A stretch of DNA of 64,000 bases. It comes from Mermis nigrescens. Lineage: Eukaryota; Nematoda; Enoplea; Mermithida; Mermithidae. The stretch lies in NCBI GenBank assembly GCA_036768485.1, contig JAVLUZ010000006.1, positions 1-64,000 on the forward strand, written 5' to 3'. Below are positions 1 to 7,858 of the stretch, in pieces; position 1 is the stretch's first letter, and the number at the start of each line of letters is the position of its first letter. The translations under genes were made by a program, and so were the position numbers. The notes beneath the pieces are model-generated. The model saw only the letters and a list, made by a program, of their open reading frames with translations. It made no database searches and was not told where the DNA came from.

Positions 1-560
1 TAAGATACCCTATGCTTAAGCATAGGCGGATGGGCCGAACTCTGCTCTCTGGCTTTTTCTCAAGGAGCAATGGTTAAGGATGGCTCATGCTTAAGGATAG
101 GCGTGTCCCTAAGCCTGAGGGGAGGGGACCCGTCCGGACCCGTCAGGGGGTCCTTGGGAAATTGAGTTTCCCAGGAAACTTTGATTATTGATTGATTTTA
201 TCGATTTTTTAGTAAGTCAAGAACCAGTGGTCGGATCGGGCTCAAATTTGCAGAATATGTTGAGTATATATTAGGTATCCTATGTACTAACTTTTAGTGC
301 GCAACCTACAGTGTACCAGCATCAGTATACACTTTTGCATATAGGAACGTAAATCAAGAACCAATAGCCGGATTTTGTTCAAATTTTCAGGATATGATGT
401 ATATAGGCGAGGCATGCTATGTGCAGAATTTTAGCACGCGGCCTACAGTAAACCAATTTACTTTACACTTGGCAATATTTAGTTTCTAAGCACAATGTAG
501 CAGAGTATGTGCTCATCAATTGATCATTCGTGAAAGTATGCAAAATATTGCTTTGCTCGG
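1..560. repeat. Left terminal inverted repeat of element 1
   Basis: These 560 bases read in reverse complement as 9091-9650 with few differences. The outer part contains a perfect 18-bp palindrome (CCTATGCTTAAGCATAGG, 9-26) and several imperfect copies of its half-site. The inner part has two diverged copies of an about 140-bp unit containing CTGTAGG and TTGGTTCTTGA-like segments. The innermost 80 bases are the coding 3' end of the small helical gene (479-793), so the repeat runs into coding sequence. The window starts inside the repeat, so its true outer end is not seen. Confidence 0.95.
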
Positions 561-793
561 TCATTGAAATTTTGGCACAGATTAGCTAGAGTGTGTATGT
601 TTCGGAGAGTGCAACATTGTTTGATGAGGCGAGAAAAGTTGTTGAAAGCCTCTGCATCGTATTGCATTAAATTTTCTTTGTACGCGGCATTGAGCAGGGG
701 CTAAAAGTAGCTGCCTAAGGCTGAAGAAGATATATCGTCTAGGCGAAGCAGGTGCAATAAGAAATGATTGTAAATTTTTTGTCCTTGATCCAT
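479..793 (-). pseudogene. Small helical Polinton protein, paralogue of 6141-6404, broken by one nonsense codon
   Basis: Reading from the ATG at 793 gives about 104 codons ending at the TAA at 479-481, with one in-frame TAG at about codon 31. The N-terminal part (GQ..YNH.LLHLL, then SSALGSYF) matches the start of the protein at 6404 (GQCFFNH.LHRLS, then ATLGTYF), so the two are paralogues inside one element. The rest looks helical, with no catalytic motif I recognise. It is the first gene inside the left end. Its last 27 codons lie in the terminal repeat and are therefore also present, without the rest of the gene, at 9091-9171. The CTATAAATA motif lies only 6 nt before this ATG. Function unknown. 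Confidence 0.6.
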
Positions 794-799
794 GTGTGT

Positions 800-808
800 T
801 ATTTATAG
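800..808 (-). promoter_or_regulatory. TATA-like motif CTATAAATA before the small helical gene
   Basis: The minus strand reads CTATAAATA here, the motif seen in front of most genes of this element. The stop codon of the upstream penton gene (TAA, 803-805) lies inside it. The gap to the ATG is only 6 nt, shorter than at the other genes, so a later start or leaderless transcription is possible. Confidence 0.55.
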
Positions 809-1580
809 GCGATATCTGAAATGAAATTTAATCATAGTTTTGCCAAATTCAAAAGGCACGGGTTTATCTTGGTCGCTTTTAATGTTCATTTCAACAGTAT
901 TGAATGCTTTCTTGAGTACAAGTATATAATGGGGGCTAATGTACGAGTGATTTACAATATCCTTGTATTTTCCTTCAATATTTACAACTTGCAGAAGTGG
1001 CGCAAAAGTATTCCCAACTATTTGAGGTTCAACTATATTGCAATACACATAAAAATTATGCATGCCACCTAGCATATCAGGCAAATGGTGCGCAACTATG
1101 CTCAATTCTTTTTCACAGTATAATCTATATTACTAAGCTGGCTCTCTAGAAATCCCAGCATATACATTAAATGCTTTGTCAGCTTTACACTTTGAATATA
1201 TTCAGAATTTATTGTCATATGACAAAATTTTCTATTTTCATCATACTTTATGCCAAAATATTGCATGTAATCGAATTTATCTATTGAGCTAATCGTTTTT
1301 ATTCCTTTTCTCATAGCTTGAATGAGGTCATGTATATTTAAATATCTTGCTCGAGGAATAAACAATTTTTGTCGCGCATTGTTTTTATATCATAAAATTG
1401 TATCATATTCTGCTCCTCGGAAACATTGTGCCATGTATTCGCATAGATTATTTCTACTTAACCAACCTCCCACTCACCATTCAATACAATTTGTCTAGGC
1501 AGATTGGTAAGAAATGTGGCTGCAGTATTTGTTTCTTGTGAATTGCTTGGAAGAGTAAGGTAAAATTGTTTCATATCCAT
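803..1580 (-). pseudogene. Penton-like minor capsid protein of Polintons, broken
   Basis: The N-terminus from ATG 1580 has FYLTLPSNS and GEWEVG, which I recognise from the Polinton minor (penton-like, single jelly-roll) capsid protein. Later pieces carry LGGMHNFYVYCNIVEPQIVG and a C-terminus with PVPFEFGKT and FHFRYRL, also typical. The frame is broken by a TAA at 1458-1460, by a frameshift near 1368 and by another near 1105. Total length of about 259 codons is somewhat short for the family. It would form the five-fold vertices of a capsid built from the major capsid protein at 2015-3306. It begins 3 nt after the protease stop, and its promoter motif lies inside the protease gene. Confidence 0.82.
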
Positions 1581-1582
1581 GT

Positions 1583-2011
1583 TTACAACTTAAGTTTATT
1601 GAAGTATTTATAGATTTTTTCATGTTGCATTGATGTGACAATGTTCTTAAACAAAATACCTTGTGCACGGCAAACTAGGAAATATACATATATGTGACCA
1701 CAGCTGATTGAAAAGAGCCCCTGTACCTGCGCATTATTGTACGCAAATGTGAGTGCATTATTTGAAATATAATGCTGCAATAAGTGGTTAAATGGTTTTC
1801 GCCCATAGCTGTCAAAATAGTCACAGTGTTTATTGCTTTGAAAGTATATGGTGACCCAGTGCGAGCCCGGTGCATTGCTAATATCTAAATTAATCACTAG
1901 AGCCACAGGGTAGGTTCTAATAGGTGGCAGGCGGTCTAATGGAAAAACACCTAAAAATATATCCTTTTTAATATTACGCTGAAGAATTTTGAATATGCCA
2001 ATGGTATTCAT
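1583..2011 (-). CDS. PRO: Adenain-like cysteine protease (Polinton PRO)
   Basis: This 142-residue open protein has the adenovirus maturation protease (peptidase C5) pattern: catalytic His in GSHW (residue 51), acidic residue in YFDSYG (Asp67), a Gln of the oxyanion hole region (Gln95 or 97) and catalytic Cys in SISCGH (Cys104). In adenoviruses, and by inference in Polintons, this enzyme cleaves capsid and core precursors during virion maturation. The length is at the short end of the family and there is no internal stop, so it may still encode a folded protein. It sits between penton and major capsid genes, with 3 nt to the MCP stop. A weaker TATA-like sequence (CTATAATGC), overlapping the MCP stop, precedes its ATG. 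Confidence 0.9.
   Translation of the reverse strand: MNTIGIFKILQRNIKKDIFLGVFPLDRLPPIRTYPVALVINLDISNAPGSHWVTIYFQSNKHCDYFDSYGRKPFNHLLQHYISNNALTFAYNNAQVQGLFSISCGHIYVYFLVCRAQGILFKNIVTSMQHEKIYKYFNKLKL
1605..1613 (-). promoter_or_regulatory. TATA-like motif CTATAAATA before the penton gene
   Basis: The motif lies 24 nt before the penton ATG, inside the 3' end of the protease gene, where in the protease frame it encodes part of Tyr-Lys-Tyr. It shares its extended form with the other promoters of the element. Confidence 0.65.
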
Positions 2012-2014
2012 TTT

Positions 2015-3306
2015 TTATGCATTATAGTCATGAAACGTGTTTCGATTTTTGTCAATCATTATTAAGTTATCGAATTCGGCATATATAATGATTTTCACGC
2101 CAGAATCAGGCAAATTGTCAGCAAACCTTACAGTTATGCTCGTTGTTCCTTCATGCACTAGATCCCAATGCCCTCCATCATCTGTGTCAGGCGTTAGAAC
2201 AAACGCAAAGAAGCAGTGGCTTGTTTTAAACTCATCTCTGCTAATGAAATTACCTTCACGTCCTATATCCAGTGCATCATACAACTGATTATAAGCTTGC
2301 AAGTACCTATCGTGTTTGAATGCAATGTTGAGTGGATAAGCGGGGTAGGTTGTGCCGCCACACGTTACTTTTACATTGTATATGCTGTATGGTTTGAAAT
2401 TAAATGGCAATTTGGCCAAATTGCCTCGATATGCATTGCCATCAACACAAGCAAACACCATGCGCCTAGATAGCTGACCATTAAACAGGGTATAATTGGG
2501 CGTTTCTCTAGCAGGATTTGAAATGTGTAAGTTAGTCATAGCCATGCGCCTAATAGGATACTTTGCTGTATATGAGAGCATTGTTTGTTCGAGTGCTAAA
2601 TTGACAGTGTCTAAAACCTCAACTTTTAGAATAACAAATTTCATTTGTGAGACTTTCAATTCTAAAATAGCGTCTTCAAAGCACTGTAGTAAAAATGCGT
2701 CGCTATTTCTATGTAATTCTAAGCGAAAATCGGTGAAATTAATCAGAAATCTGTCTTGCAAGAACAAATCAATGTGCAATGGAGCCGCGACTTCTACAAA
2801 ATTTTCATCTTTTAACATTTTAGCACGTATTTTGAATGCTTCATTATCTTTTGTGTCCACATTGCCTCCTCCTTTGTGAAAGTAAAGTGCAGATTGCAGT
2901 TGAGAATGCTTTGCATCATAACCATAATTTAATTCGGTTTCAAAGTACGATCTGTATGCATACTTATCAGAGCTATCAAAAATTAAGCGGTCTCCTAGGA
3001 AACATTTCACCTGCTTGAAGAAAGTCTTACCAATTAGATTGATAGACGCATAGTCGTGTACTGATGCTCCAGCTGCGACTGTTGGTTTTTGATCCTTAAT
3101 AGCATATAAATGTAGTTTTTGTTCAGCTGAAAATAATGGGGATCGGGCGAAATTCTAAATTCATAAGGCCCCTCATTAGTGATAGGGTGCGTAGGTTGAA
3201 TTTCATGCCAGAAGACTTGCTTCACAACTACTTGGGTAGGAGTGACCGTAGAAAGGTCTAGTTCGGTTTTAGTACTTGGGATAGATTATACGTCTATGAG
3301 AGCCAT
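2015..3306 (-). pseudogene. MCP: Major capsid protein, double jelly-roll (Polinton MCP), broken
   Basis: The 331-residue C-terminal block has the hallmarks of the Polinton hexon-like major capsid family often annotated in animals as F54H12.2-like: FETELNYGYDAK near its start, APLHIDLFLQDR, YPIRRM, a GNAYRGN loop and FFAFVLTPD. The N-terminal block (about 3225-3034) has the expected FWHEI and FRISPD segments in another frame. The likely start is the ATG at 3306, which overlaps the upstream gene by 38 nt. Two breaks are visible: an in-frame TAA at 3286-3288 (codon 7) and a frameshift between about 3034 and 3055. Summed length is near 430 codons, in the family range. It would build the icosahedral shell. 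Confidence 0.9.
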
Positions 3307-3730
3307 TTTTGTCGTTTTTAGAAAAAGCATCAATTGCATTAGTATTTATAGACTTTGAGCGGTAACCAAGACCCTCTACTTGCTGCTGCAGGGCTTGAGA
3401 GGCTTCATCAAAAAGTTGAGCAGCTTCTCGCTTTGAATGTTCCTTAGTAGGCTCAAAAAGCGGTTTTCCTTGAGCCAAATTGGACGCTATGTTTGCACCT
3501 GCTGCCAAAGCATGCTTTCCAACACGCTTACCTATTGATTGCAAAACAGGGACGGCCATTCTAAAAAAAGAGCGGAAAAAGCTGCCAAGGCCAACACCCC
3601 GCTGGTATGAGATGCCTTTAAACCCATCCAAGCCATAGCCGGTTTGGGCAGCCTGCCCAGTGTAGTATTCCAACCAAACGGTGTAATTGTCAGGAGTGAA
3701 TTGTACATGCATTTTTGTAATTTTATTCAC
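3269..3730 (-). CDS. Small Gly/Arg-rich Polinton virion protein (membrane-active or core-like)
   Basis: The 153-residue open frame has a central segment YQRGVGLGSFFRSFFR followed by VPVLQSIGKRVGKHAL (about residues 42-75), then a hydrophilic helical tail. The Gly-rich, amphipathic, basic segment next to the major capsid gene is a constant feature of Polintons. By position and composition it has been compared with adenovirus minor or core proteins, but I cannot assign a function from sequence alone. Translation could start at 3730 or at the second methionine (3712), since the promoter motif lies 20 or 38 nt upstream. It overlaps the MCP start and has no internal break. Confidence 0.75.
   Translation of the reverse strand: MNKITKMHVQFTPDNYTVWLEYYTGQAAQTGYGLDGFKGISYQRGVGLGSFFRSFFRMAVPVLQSIGKRVGKHALAAGANIASNLAQGKPLFEPTKEHSKREAAQLFDEASQALQQQVEGLGYRSKSINTNAIDAFSKNDKNGSHRRIIYPKY
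3343..3351 (-). promoter_or_regulatory. TATA-like motif CTATAAATA before MCP
   Basis: The motif lies 36 nt before the MCP ATG at 3306, inside the 3' end of the preceding gene. This spacing supports 3306 rather than the internal methionine at 3225 as the MCP start. Confidence 0.65.
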
Positions 3731-3750
3731 ATAAAAAATAAAACAATAAG

Positions 3751-3759
3751 TATTTATAG
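3751..3759 (-). promoter_or_regulatory. TATA-like motif CTATAAATA before the Gly/Arg-rich virion gene
   Basis: The motif lies 20 nt before the ATG at 3730. It is followed by an A/T-rich run, as at the other genes. The upstream gene's coding end at 3754 overlaps it. Confidence 0.65.
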
Positions 3760-4318
3760 ACTTTCATCCCAGTCAAATTCGTCGCCTGCAGCAAAAATCT
3801 CCTTACCTTGTCTATTAGCAATACTTTCTAGGGGTACATTTGTGCGATTGAAGACTTTCAGCAATTCTTTTGTGCCAGGATGCCTGCTTATTTTTTTGCG
3901 CTCACGTGCTAGATCATTAACTAAATCTGATGTTTGAACCATTGATTTTTTGACCATCTATTACAAGCTCACCATTAGGCTCGATTTCCACAAATGGCTT
4001 GGTGCGAATGTAGTGTAGAAGGAGTTTTGCGTTTGGAATCTGATTTTTTGGTATACCAGTGAGTATTTCTTTGTCATTAATTGTGTCACTTGCATGTCCT
4101 ACAATAATAGCTTTATATGGTTGCTGCTTCTGTTCGAGCAATCGCTTAAATTTGCCTAGTATTTGATTATATTTTACAAGTTTTACATCAGATGGTACAT
4201 TTTTGCTGCTTAAAATTTGTTGCATCGCATTATTTAAGTTATCAAGCAAAACGTCGACTGGTTTAGAACGTTCACTGATTTCAGCGGGTATAAAAATCAT
4301 TTTTTCATTGTGCTTCAT
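3754..4318 (-). pseudogene. Polinton conserved protein with ELVIDGQKINGSNI segment, frameshifted
   Basis: Two overlapping frames belong together. The first (4318-3917) runs from the ATG that overlaps the previous gene's stop (ATGA) to a short junk end after GSNI. The second (3957-3754) continues with DLVNDL, GTKELLKVFNR, NVPLE and ends in a very acidic tail. The frame changes near 3925-3930. This protein, with its glycine-rich GELVIDG...GSNI stretch, recurs in animal Polintons, but I know no demonstrated role. It lies between the small membrane protein and the virion protein gene. Combined length is about 187 codons. Confidence 0.7.
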
Positions 4319-4665
4319 TGCCTGCGTGTTACTGCATCAGCTAGTAAAGTACCTGCAATTGTAAGAATAGGAGTGAGTAAAAGTGGAAGAAAACCACCAT
4401 CTTGTATTAAAATACCTATTTTTTGTTTTGTGTTTGCCTGTTTATTGTTTGCCAAGTACCTTATTTGATGCTGGTATCTTCGAAGTTTGTTGATATCGTT
4501 TTCAGAAAAGGGAATATTACCGTTAAGAAAGTTGTTTGCACAGTCACAGAGACAAAGAATCTGATCTTCACTGGTAGTATTTATAATAGCGTCCCTTTGA
4601 GGTTTCCTTGCTTGACTTAGAAAGTGTAAACAAATAATATTGCGTCTTAATTGTTATTTACCCAT
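4315..4665 (-). pseudogene. Small Polinton protein with GGFLPLLL membrane segment, nonsense codon near start
   Basis: From ATG 4665 the frame has a TAA at codon 4 (4654-4656) and is then open for over 100 codons to the TGA at 4315-4317. Its C-terminus reads IQDGGFLPLLLTPILTIAG, a hydrophobic segment long enough to span a membrane, followed by LLADAV and a basic end. Upstream is a basic helical part with two cysteines (LCLCDC). A small protein ending in KGGFLPLLL-type sequence next to the ATPase is common in arthropod Polintons; a virion membrane or lysis-type role is only a guess. It overlaps the next ATG by 4 nt. The promoter motif lies 34 nt upstream. Confidence 0.65.
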
Positions 4666-4671
4666 TTTGTT

Positions 4672-5319
4672 TTATTTGATTTTATCACCTTTTCTGTAGT
4701 GTTTATAGATCTTTGCATATAAACAGCTGGATGACTGCTGAAGATATTCGTTTTTTAGCCTAAGTTCATCTCTAGCGTTCTGAGTAAGATCAATCAACAG
4801 ATAGCCATGCGGCTGAGCATTAGCATCAGAGTAGGCTTCTATAAAATATTTCGGATTGGCAGGATAAAGCTGACGAGATAAAACTTGCGCCTGTAATTGA
4901 TCGGCAGGATTTTTAAATAAAACTATATAGTCAGAGTTTATACGTGAAGTTCGGAGTTCCTCAAAGAACATGTTTTGAACAATGTGAATAATGCTAATGT
5001 TCCAATGATGACAACTACGTGTAAACAGCTGTACAATCTGAGTATTACCTTTGCTCTCTTGCATCAGATCGTCGAGAATCAAAAGTTGCGGCACAGGACT
5101 AAACTGTTTCAAGTATGAAAAATCAGGAAGCCCCTCTATAAACGAAACAGTTTCAATTTTCCTGTAAAGTGGTTGATTTTCTGCAAAGCACCACCAAATC
5201 TTCTTAATTTTGGTATCAATCAAGTGTGCTCTATTTTCGATTAATTGCCCAACAAATGTAGTTTTACCAGACTTTGTTGGTCCAGAGACAAGACAGGTGA
5301 AAGGGTGTTTGAAAATCAT
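4672..5319 (-). CDS. ATP: Genome-packaging ATPase (FtsK/HerA-like, A32 type)
   Basis: The 215-residue open protein starts with a hydrophobic strand and a Walker A motif GPTKSGKT (residues 13-20), followed by Walker B LLILDD (Asp83, Asp84) and a sensor-like VQN at about residue 115. This order is that of the poxvirus A32-like packaging ATPases of Polintons, which pump the DNA into the capsid. The length fits the family and no break is visible, making it the best-preserved enzyme here. It is divergently transcribed from the TBP-like gene with only 43 nt between start codons. A broken copy is present at 25125-25470. Confidence 0.92.
   Translation of the reverse strand: MIFKHPFTCLVSGPTKSGKTTFVGQLIENRAHLIDTKIKKIWWCFAENQPLYRKIETVSFIEGLPDFSYLKQFSPVPQLLILDDLMQESKGNTQIVQLFTRSCHHWNISIIHIVQNMFFEELRTSRINSDYIVLFKNPADQLQAQVLSRQLYPANPKYFIEAYSDANAQPHGYLLIDLTQNARDELRLKNEYLQQSSSCLYAKIYKHYRKGDKIK
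4700..4708 (-). promoter_or_regulatory. TATA-like motif CTATAAACA before the small membrane-protein gene
   Basis: This is a one-base variant of the common motif, 34 nt before the ATG at 4665. It lies within the ATPase coding sequence. A full CTATAAATA-like copy (TTATAAATA) also occurs at about 4573-4581 inside this gene and may serve the next gene. Confidence 0.5.
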
Positions 5320-5336
5320 TTTTGTTTATAAATAAC

Positions 5337-5362
5337 AATTTATATATAGGTATTTATAGAAA
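5337..5362. promoter_or_regulatory. Shared promoter region between ATPase (-) and TBP-like gene (+)
   Basis: The 43 nt between the two start codons contain CTATAAATA on the minus strand (5351-5359, 31 nt from the ATPase ATG) and a TATATATA run (5340-5348). The plus-strand gene starts only 3 nt after the motif, so this strand may use the other A/T run or a leaderless start. The same arrangement recurs in element 2 at 25080-25124. Confidence 0.6.
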
Positions 5363-5880
5363 ATGGTTACAATACAGAACATTGTGCTAACTACAGCACT
5401 ACCAAACACGCGAAATCTAGATGATATCTACTTAAATTGCCAAATACTACGCAATACAATCGCCTAAAATTTCCAGGCATCTTATTTCGATTACTCCCAG
5501 TTACGTTGCTGATTTTCAAGTCGGGCAAAATTGTATGTGTTGGAGCTAAAACTGTTCAAGAAGGAGAAAATACGATAAAGGCATTCATCCATATACTAAA
5601 AATGGAGAATTTAATGTTGAAAATAAAGCCTGTACTGTTTGTTGGCTCGGCTAACTTGGGATTTCGCATTGATCTTTGCAAGTTTTATGAGCTGGTGAAA
5701 AGAAAATGCATGTACGAAGTAGAATTATTTCCTGGCCTAGTATACAAATTTAGAAATGTGACTTTTTTACTCTTTTCAAACGGAAAAATGATTCTCACTG
5801 GTGCAAAACACAAGCACGAGTTGCATATAGCGTATAAAATAGTTTCAACAATGCTTGAGAAATGCAGATTAGATACATAA
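5363..5880 (+). pseudogene. TATA-binding-protein (TBP) homologue carried by the Polinton, one frameshift
   Basis: The protein has the two-repeat saddle organisation of TBP. In the 147-codon part from 5437, repeat 1 shows KFPGILFR, LLIFKSGK and VCVGAK (residues 11-38). Repeat 2 shows FVGSANLGFRIDL (68-80), YEVELFPGLVYKF (93-105) and LLFSNGKMILTGAK (111-124). Phe12, Phe27, Phe98 and Phe113 fall at the sites of the four phenylalanines that kink DNA in TBP. The start is the ATG at 5363, whose first codons include IQNIV as in TBP. A frameshift just before 5437 (stop at 5465-5467 in the first frame) separates the parts; the copy at 25079-24611 is open across this point, so the break is recent. The Asn preceding VGS in repeat 2 of ordinary TBP is replaced. 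It probably binds the CTATAAATA motifs, which is inference. Confidence 0.85.
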
Positions 5881-6120
5881 TATTCTAAAGTTTACAAGAA
5901 CTTTTCCGAACTTTACAAAAAATATTCCAAACTTTACAAAAGTACTCTGCTTAAGCATGTAAAATTTATTCCAAACTTTACAGAAAATATTCCAAACTTT
6001 ACAAAAAATATTCCATACTTTACAAAATATATTCCAAACTTTACAAAAAATATTCCAGACTCTGCGAAAAATTTTCCTAACTTTACAAAAAATATTACAA
6101 ACTTTACAAAAATTTGCACC
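5881..6120. repeat. Tandem repeat of about 20 bp between convergent genes
   Basis: About a dozen copies of a unit close to AATATTCCAAACTTTACAAA separate the TBP-like gene and the helical gene, which end towards each other. One interruption carries TGCTTAAGCA, the core of the palindrome in the terminal repeats. Element 2 has the same array with the same interruption at 23156-23450. An open frame through the repeat on the minus strand is an artefact of the near-multiple-of-three unit. Confidence 0.85.
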
Positions 6121-6140
6121 TTTTTAGATTAGAACGTTTG

Positions 6141-6404
6141 TCATCGATAACGTGATGTGTTCATCGAGGTTTTTATGTAAAGATTCGCATAATAAAATTT
6201 GGTCTCTGGGCTTAGAAATTCCCATAAATGGAAAAGCGTGCTCAATTCGCCTCTAATGGCGTGTTCATCAATTTCTAGCAATGTTCGCCTATATTGTTTG
6301 TTCATTTTTGGCCAAAAATACGTGCCAAGTGTGGCGTCAGAAAAGTTCGTGTATTGAGACAAACGGTGCAACGCATGATTGAAAAAACACTGTCCAACCT
6401 CCAT
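6141..6404 (-). CDS. Small helical Polinton protein, unknown function
   Basis: The 87-residue protein begins MEVGQCFFNHALHRLS, continues with ATLGTYFWPKMNKQYRR and a helical LFHLWEFLSPETKFYYANL. It is a paralogue of the broken gene at 479-793 and an orthologue of the 106-residue protein at 23455-23775. Compared with the latter it lacks about 19 residues in the middle, so this copy may have an internal deletion. No known domain is recognised. TATAAATA lies 28 nt before its ATG, and the integrase stop codon is inside that motif. Confidence 0.65.
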   Translation of the reverse strand: MEVGQCFFNHALHRLSQYTNFSDATLGTYFWPKMNKQYRRTLLEIDEHAIRGELSTLFHLWEFLSPETKFYYANLYIKTSMNTSRYR

Positions 6405-6432
6405 TTTTTTGAATTCGCAAGAGATGAAATCA

Positions 6433-6440
6433 TTATTTAT
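6433..6440 (-). promoter_or_regulatory. TATA-like motif TATAAATA before the helical gene
   Basis: The motif lies 28 nt before the ATG at 6404. The TAA stop of the integrase gene is embedded in it, the same overlap of stop codon and TATA motif as at 800-808. Confidence 0.65.
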
Positions 6441-7498
6441 ACTTTTAGCACATTAGAGACCCATGAATCAAATTTAGGCGGGTAGCCCCTCCAGCGTACC
6501 AGATAATCAGATTTTGCTCCTCTTTTTCGCGCTTTTATAATTTTATCAATAATGAACAAATCGTCAGTGGAAACGTTAATCTTTTGCATTTCGGGCTCGT
6601 AAAAAATACCATCGAGTTTTTCGCCCATTTGATCTTCTAAAACATAGACAGGTGGGGTTCTAGCATATCTTTCTTTAACTACAAAATACTTCTCGATCCA
6701 ATTGGGCCAGAACCCTTTTTCGAATGTACGCTTCACTTTACTTATTCTGACTTTGTCGCCAATTTCGAATTTGAATTCAGTTTGATTATCGCCCGTAAGG
6801 CGAAATGCTCTGTTTAATATTTCACGCTCGTTCTTAGCCGTCACATTCGCCGGAGACGTACCTATTGTTCTATGAAACGAATTGTTGTAATTTTTCATAA
6901 TTTTTGGCAAAATGTCAATATACTTGTACATATTGCTTTTAGTAAAATACCTCCACATGCGTTCTTTGAGTGTTCTATTAAAACGCTCTACTACAGCTGC
7001 TTTCATTTCGCTTTTAGTGGTGAAAAAATCGACAGATTCCGATTTCAAAAATTTCTGAAACTCGTTGTTTACAAATTCTTTTCCTGCATCCGTTTGTAGC
7101 TTATAGGGCTTGCGGTCAGACGATGCAAAAATTTGTTTAGAAGCCTCGACAATATCTTTGGAATTTTAGCTTCTTAGTGGAACGGACCATGCGTATTTTG
7201 AGAAAATGTCAATGCAGTTGAGTAGGTACTTAAAATTATCATTTTGTTCGGCCAGGGATTTCAAATCGATTAAATCCGCCTGCTATTGCTCGTCTATGCT
7301 GCTCACTAGGACTTTGTTTCGAGAATATCGTTTGAATGCGGGTTTGTGTAAAGTGTAGGTGAGTTGTTTTTCCAGCCACGCTTTTACCTGTTCCAATTTG
7401 GCGGCGGGACGAATCCTTTTGACACGAGTGTAAAGTTGGTTGACGCCCGTGAACTGGCTTTGCGGATCGTAGTACAGTTTTTTCAGTATTCTATTCAT
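6437..7498 (-). pseudogene. INT: Retroviral-type integrase with C-terminal chromodomain (Polinton INT), two nonsense codons
   Basis: The 354-codon frame keeps one phase from ATG 7498 to the stop at 6437 but is interrupted by TAG at 7283-7285 and TAA at 7166-7168. The N-terminal part has YYDPQSQFTGVNQLY and YTLHKPAFKRY, typical of Polinton integrases. The DDE triad is visible as Asp in QADLIDL, Asp in QTDAGKEF and Glu in VERFNRTLK. The C-terminus YLVRWRGYPPKFDSWV is a chromodomain, which in related integrases directs insertion to particular chromatin. The TAG directly follows DEQ, where a conserved Trp is expected. Length fits the family. The enzyme would insert the element into host DNA. A more damaged copy lies at 23815-24560. 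Confidence 0.92.
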
Positions 7499-7537
7499 TT
7501 CCGTTTTTTTCTTCTGAATTTTATTTATTTATTAACA

Positions 7538-7702
7538 TTACAACACACAATTTACATGATAAGCGATACAGTTTTCGTACAAATTCTCCCACATGTTTTT
7601 TCCATTTATGTCAAACGACGACCATAGACTAAATATAGCATCAATATCTTTATTCAAAATCGTTTGCTTTATACTTTGAGCAAAGACCCAGGAAACAGGA
7701 GA
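7538..7702 (-). pseudogene. Unrecognised Polinton ORF remnant
   Basis: An open frame of 54 codons follows a TAG (7703-7705) and ends with TAA at 7538-7540. It contains FSLWSSFDINGKNMWENLY and looks like real protein rather than repeat. The equivalent place in element 2 holds a different 40-codon ORF (25498-25620). Alignment of the flanks suggests element 1 lost the beginning of that gene, so this may be its C-terminal part. No function can be given. Confidence 0.35.
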
Positions 7703-7730
7703 CTATATTTTAAACATTTCTGACGCTCAA

Positions 7731-7802
7731 TTAGCGGTTGTTTGCTTTTTCAACGAGCCTTTGAACAAAATGATGATACGCTAGTTCGCCAGGAGAAGAC
7801 AT
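7731..7802 (-). CDS. Conserved 23-residue peptide
   Basis: The ATG at 7802 opens a 23-codon frame with GELAYHHFV in its middle, ending in a basic C-terminus. Element 2 has a 23-codon frame at 25669-25740 with the same ends and mostly conservative changes (Val/Ile, Arg/Lys, Gln/Arg). CTATAAATA lies 43 nt upstream at 7846-7854. It may be a real micro-protein or a first exon; a splice to the following frame cannot be excluded. Confidence 0.5.
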   Translation of the reverse strand: MSSPGELAYHHFVQRLVEKANNR

Positions 7803-7845
7803 GGTTAGTTGCTTTAACATATAAAATATACCTGGCACGCGCCCT

Positions 7846-7854
7846 TATTTATAG
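7846..7854 (-). promoter_or_regulatory. TATA-like motif CTATAAATA before the 23-residue peptide
   Basis: The motif lies 43 nt before the ATG at 7802, overlapping the region just past the zinc-ribbon gene's stop. It supports the short peptide being an expressed unit. Confidence 0.55.
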
Positions 7855-7858
7855 ACTT

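Noticed and set aside
2037..3018. Several plus-strand frames opposite the major capsid gene
   Set aside because: They are complementary-strand shadows of the capsid coding sequence, without motifs.
4423..4620. 65-codon plus-strand frame within the ATPase-side region
   Set aside because: It lies opposite the small GGFLP membrane-protein gene, which has recognisable family sequence; the plus frame has none.
5934..6119. 61-codon minus-strand frame rich in Phe, Val and Lys
   Set aside because: It is the 20-21-bp tandem repeat read through; the unit length is near a multiple of three.
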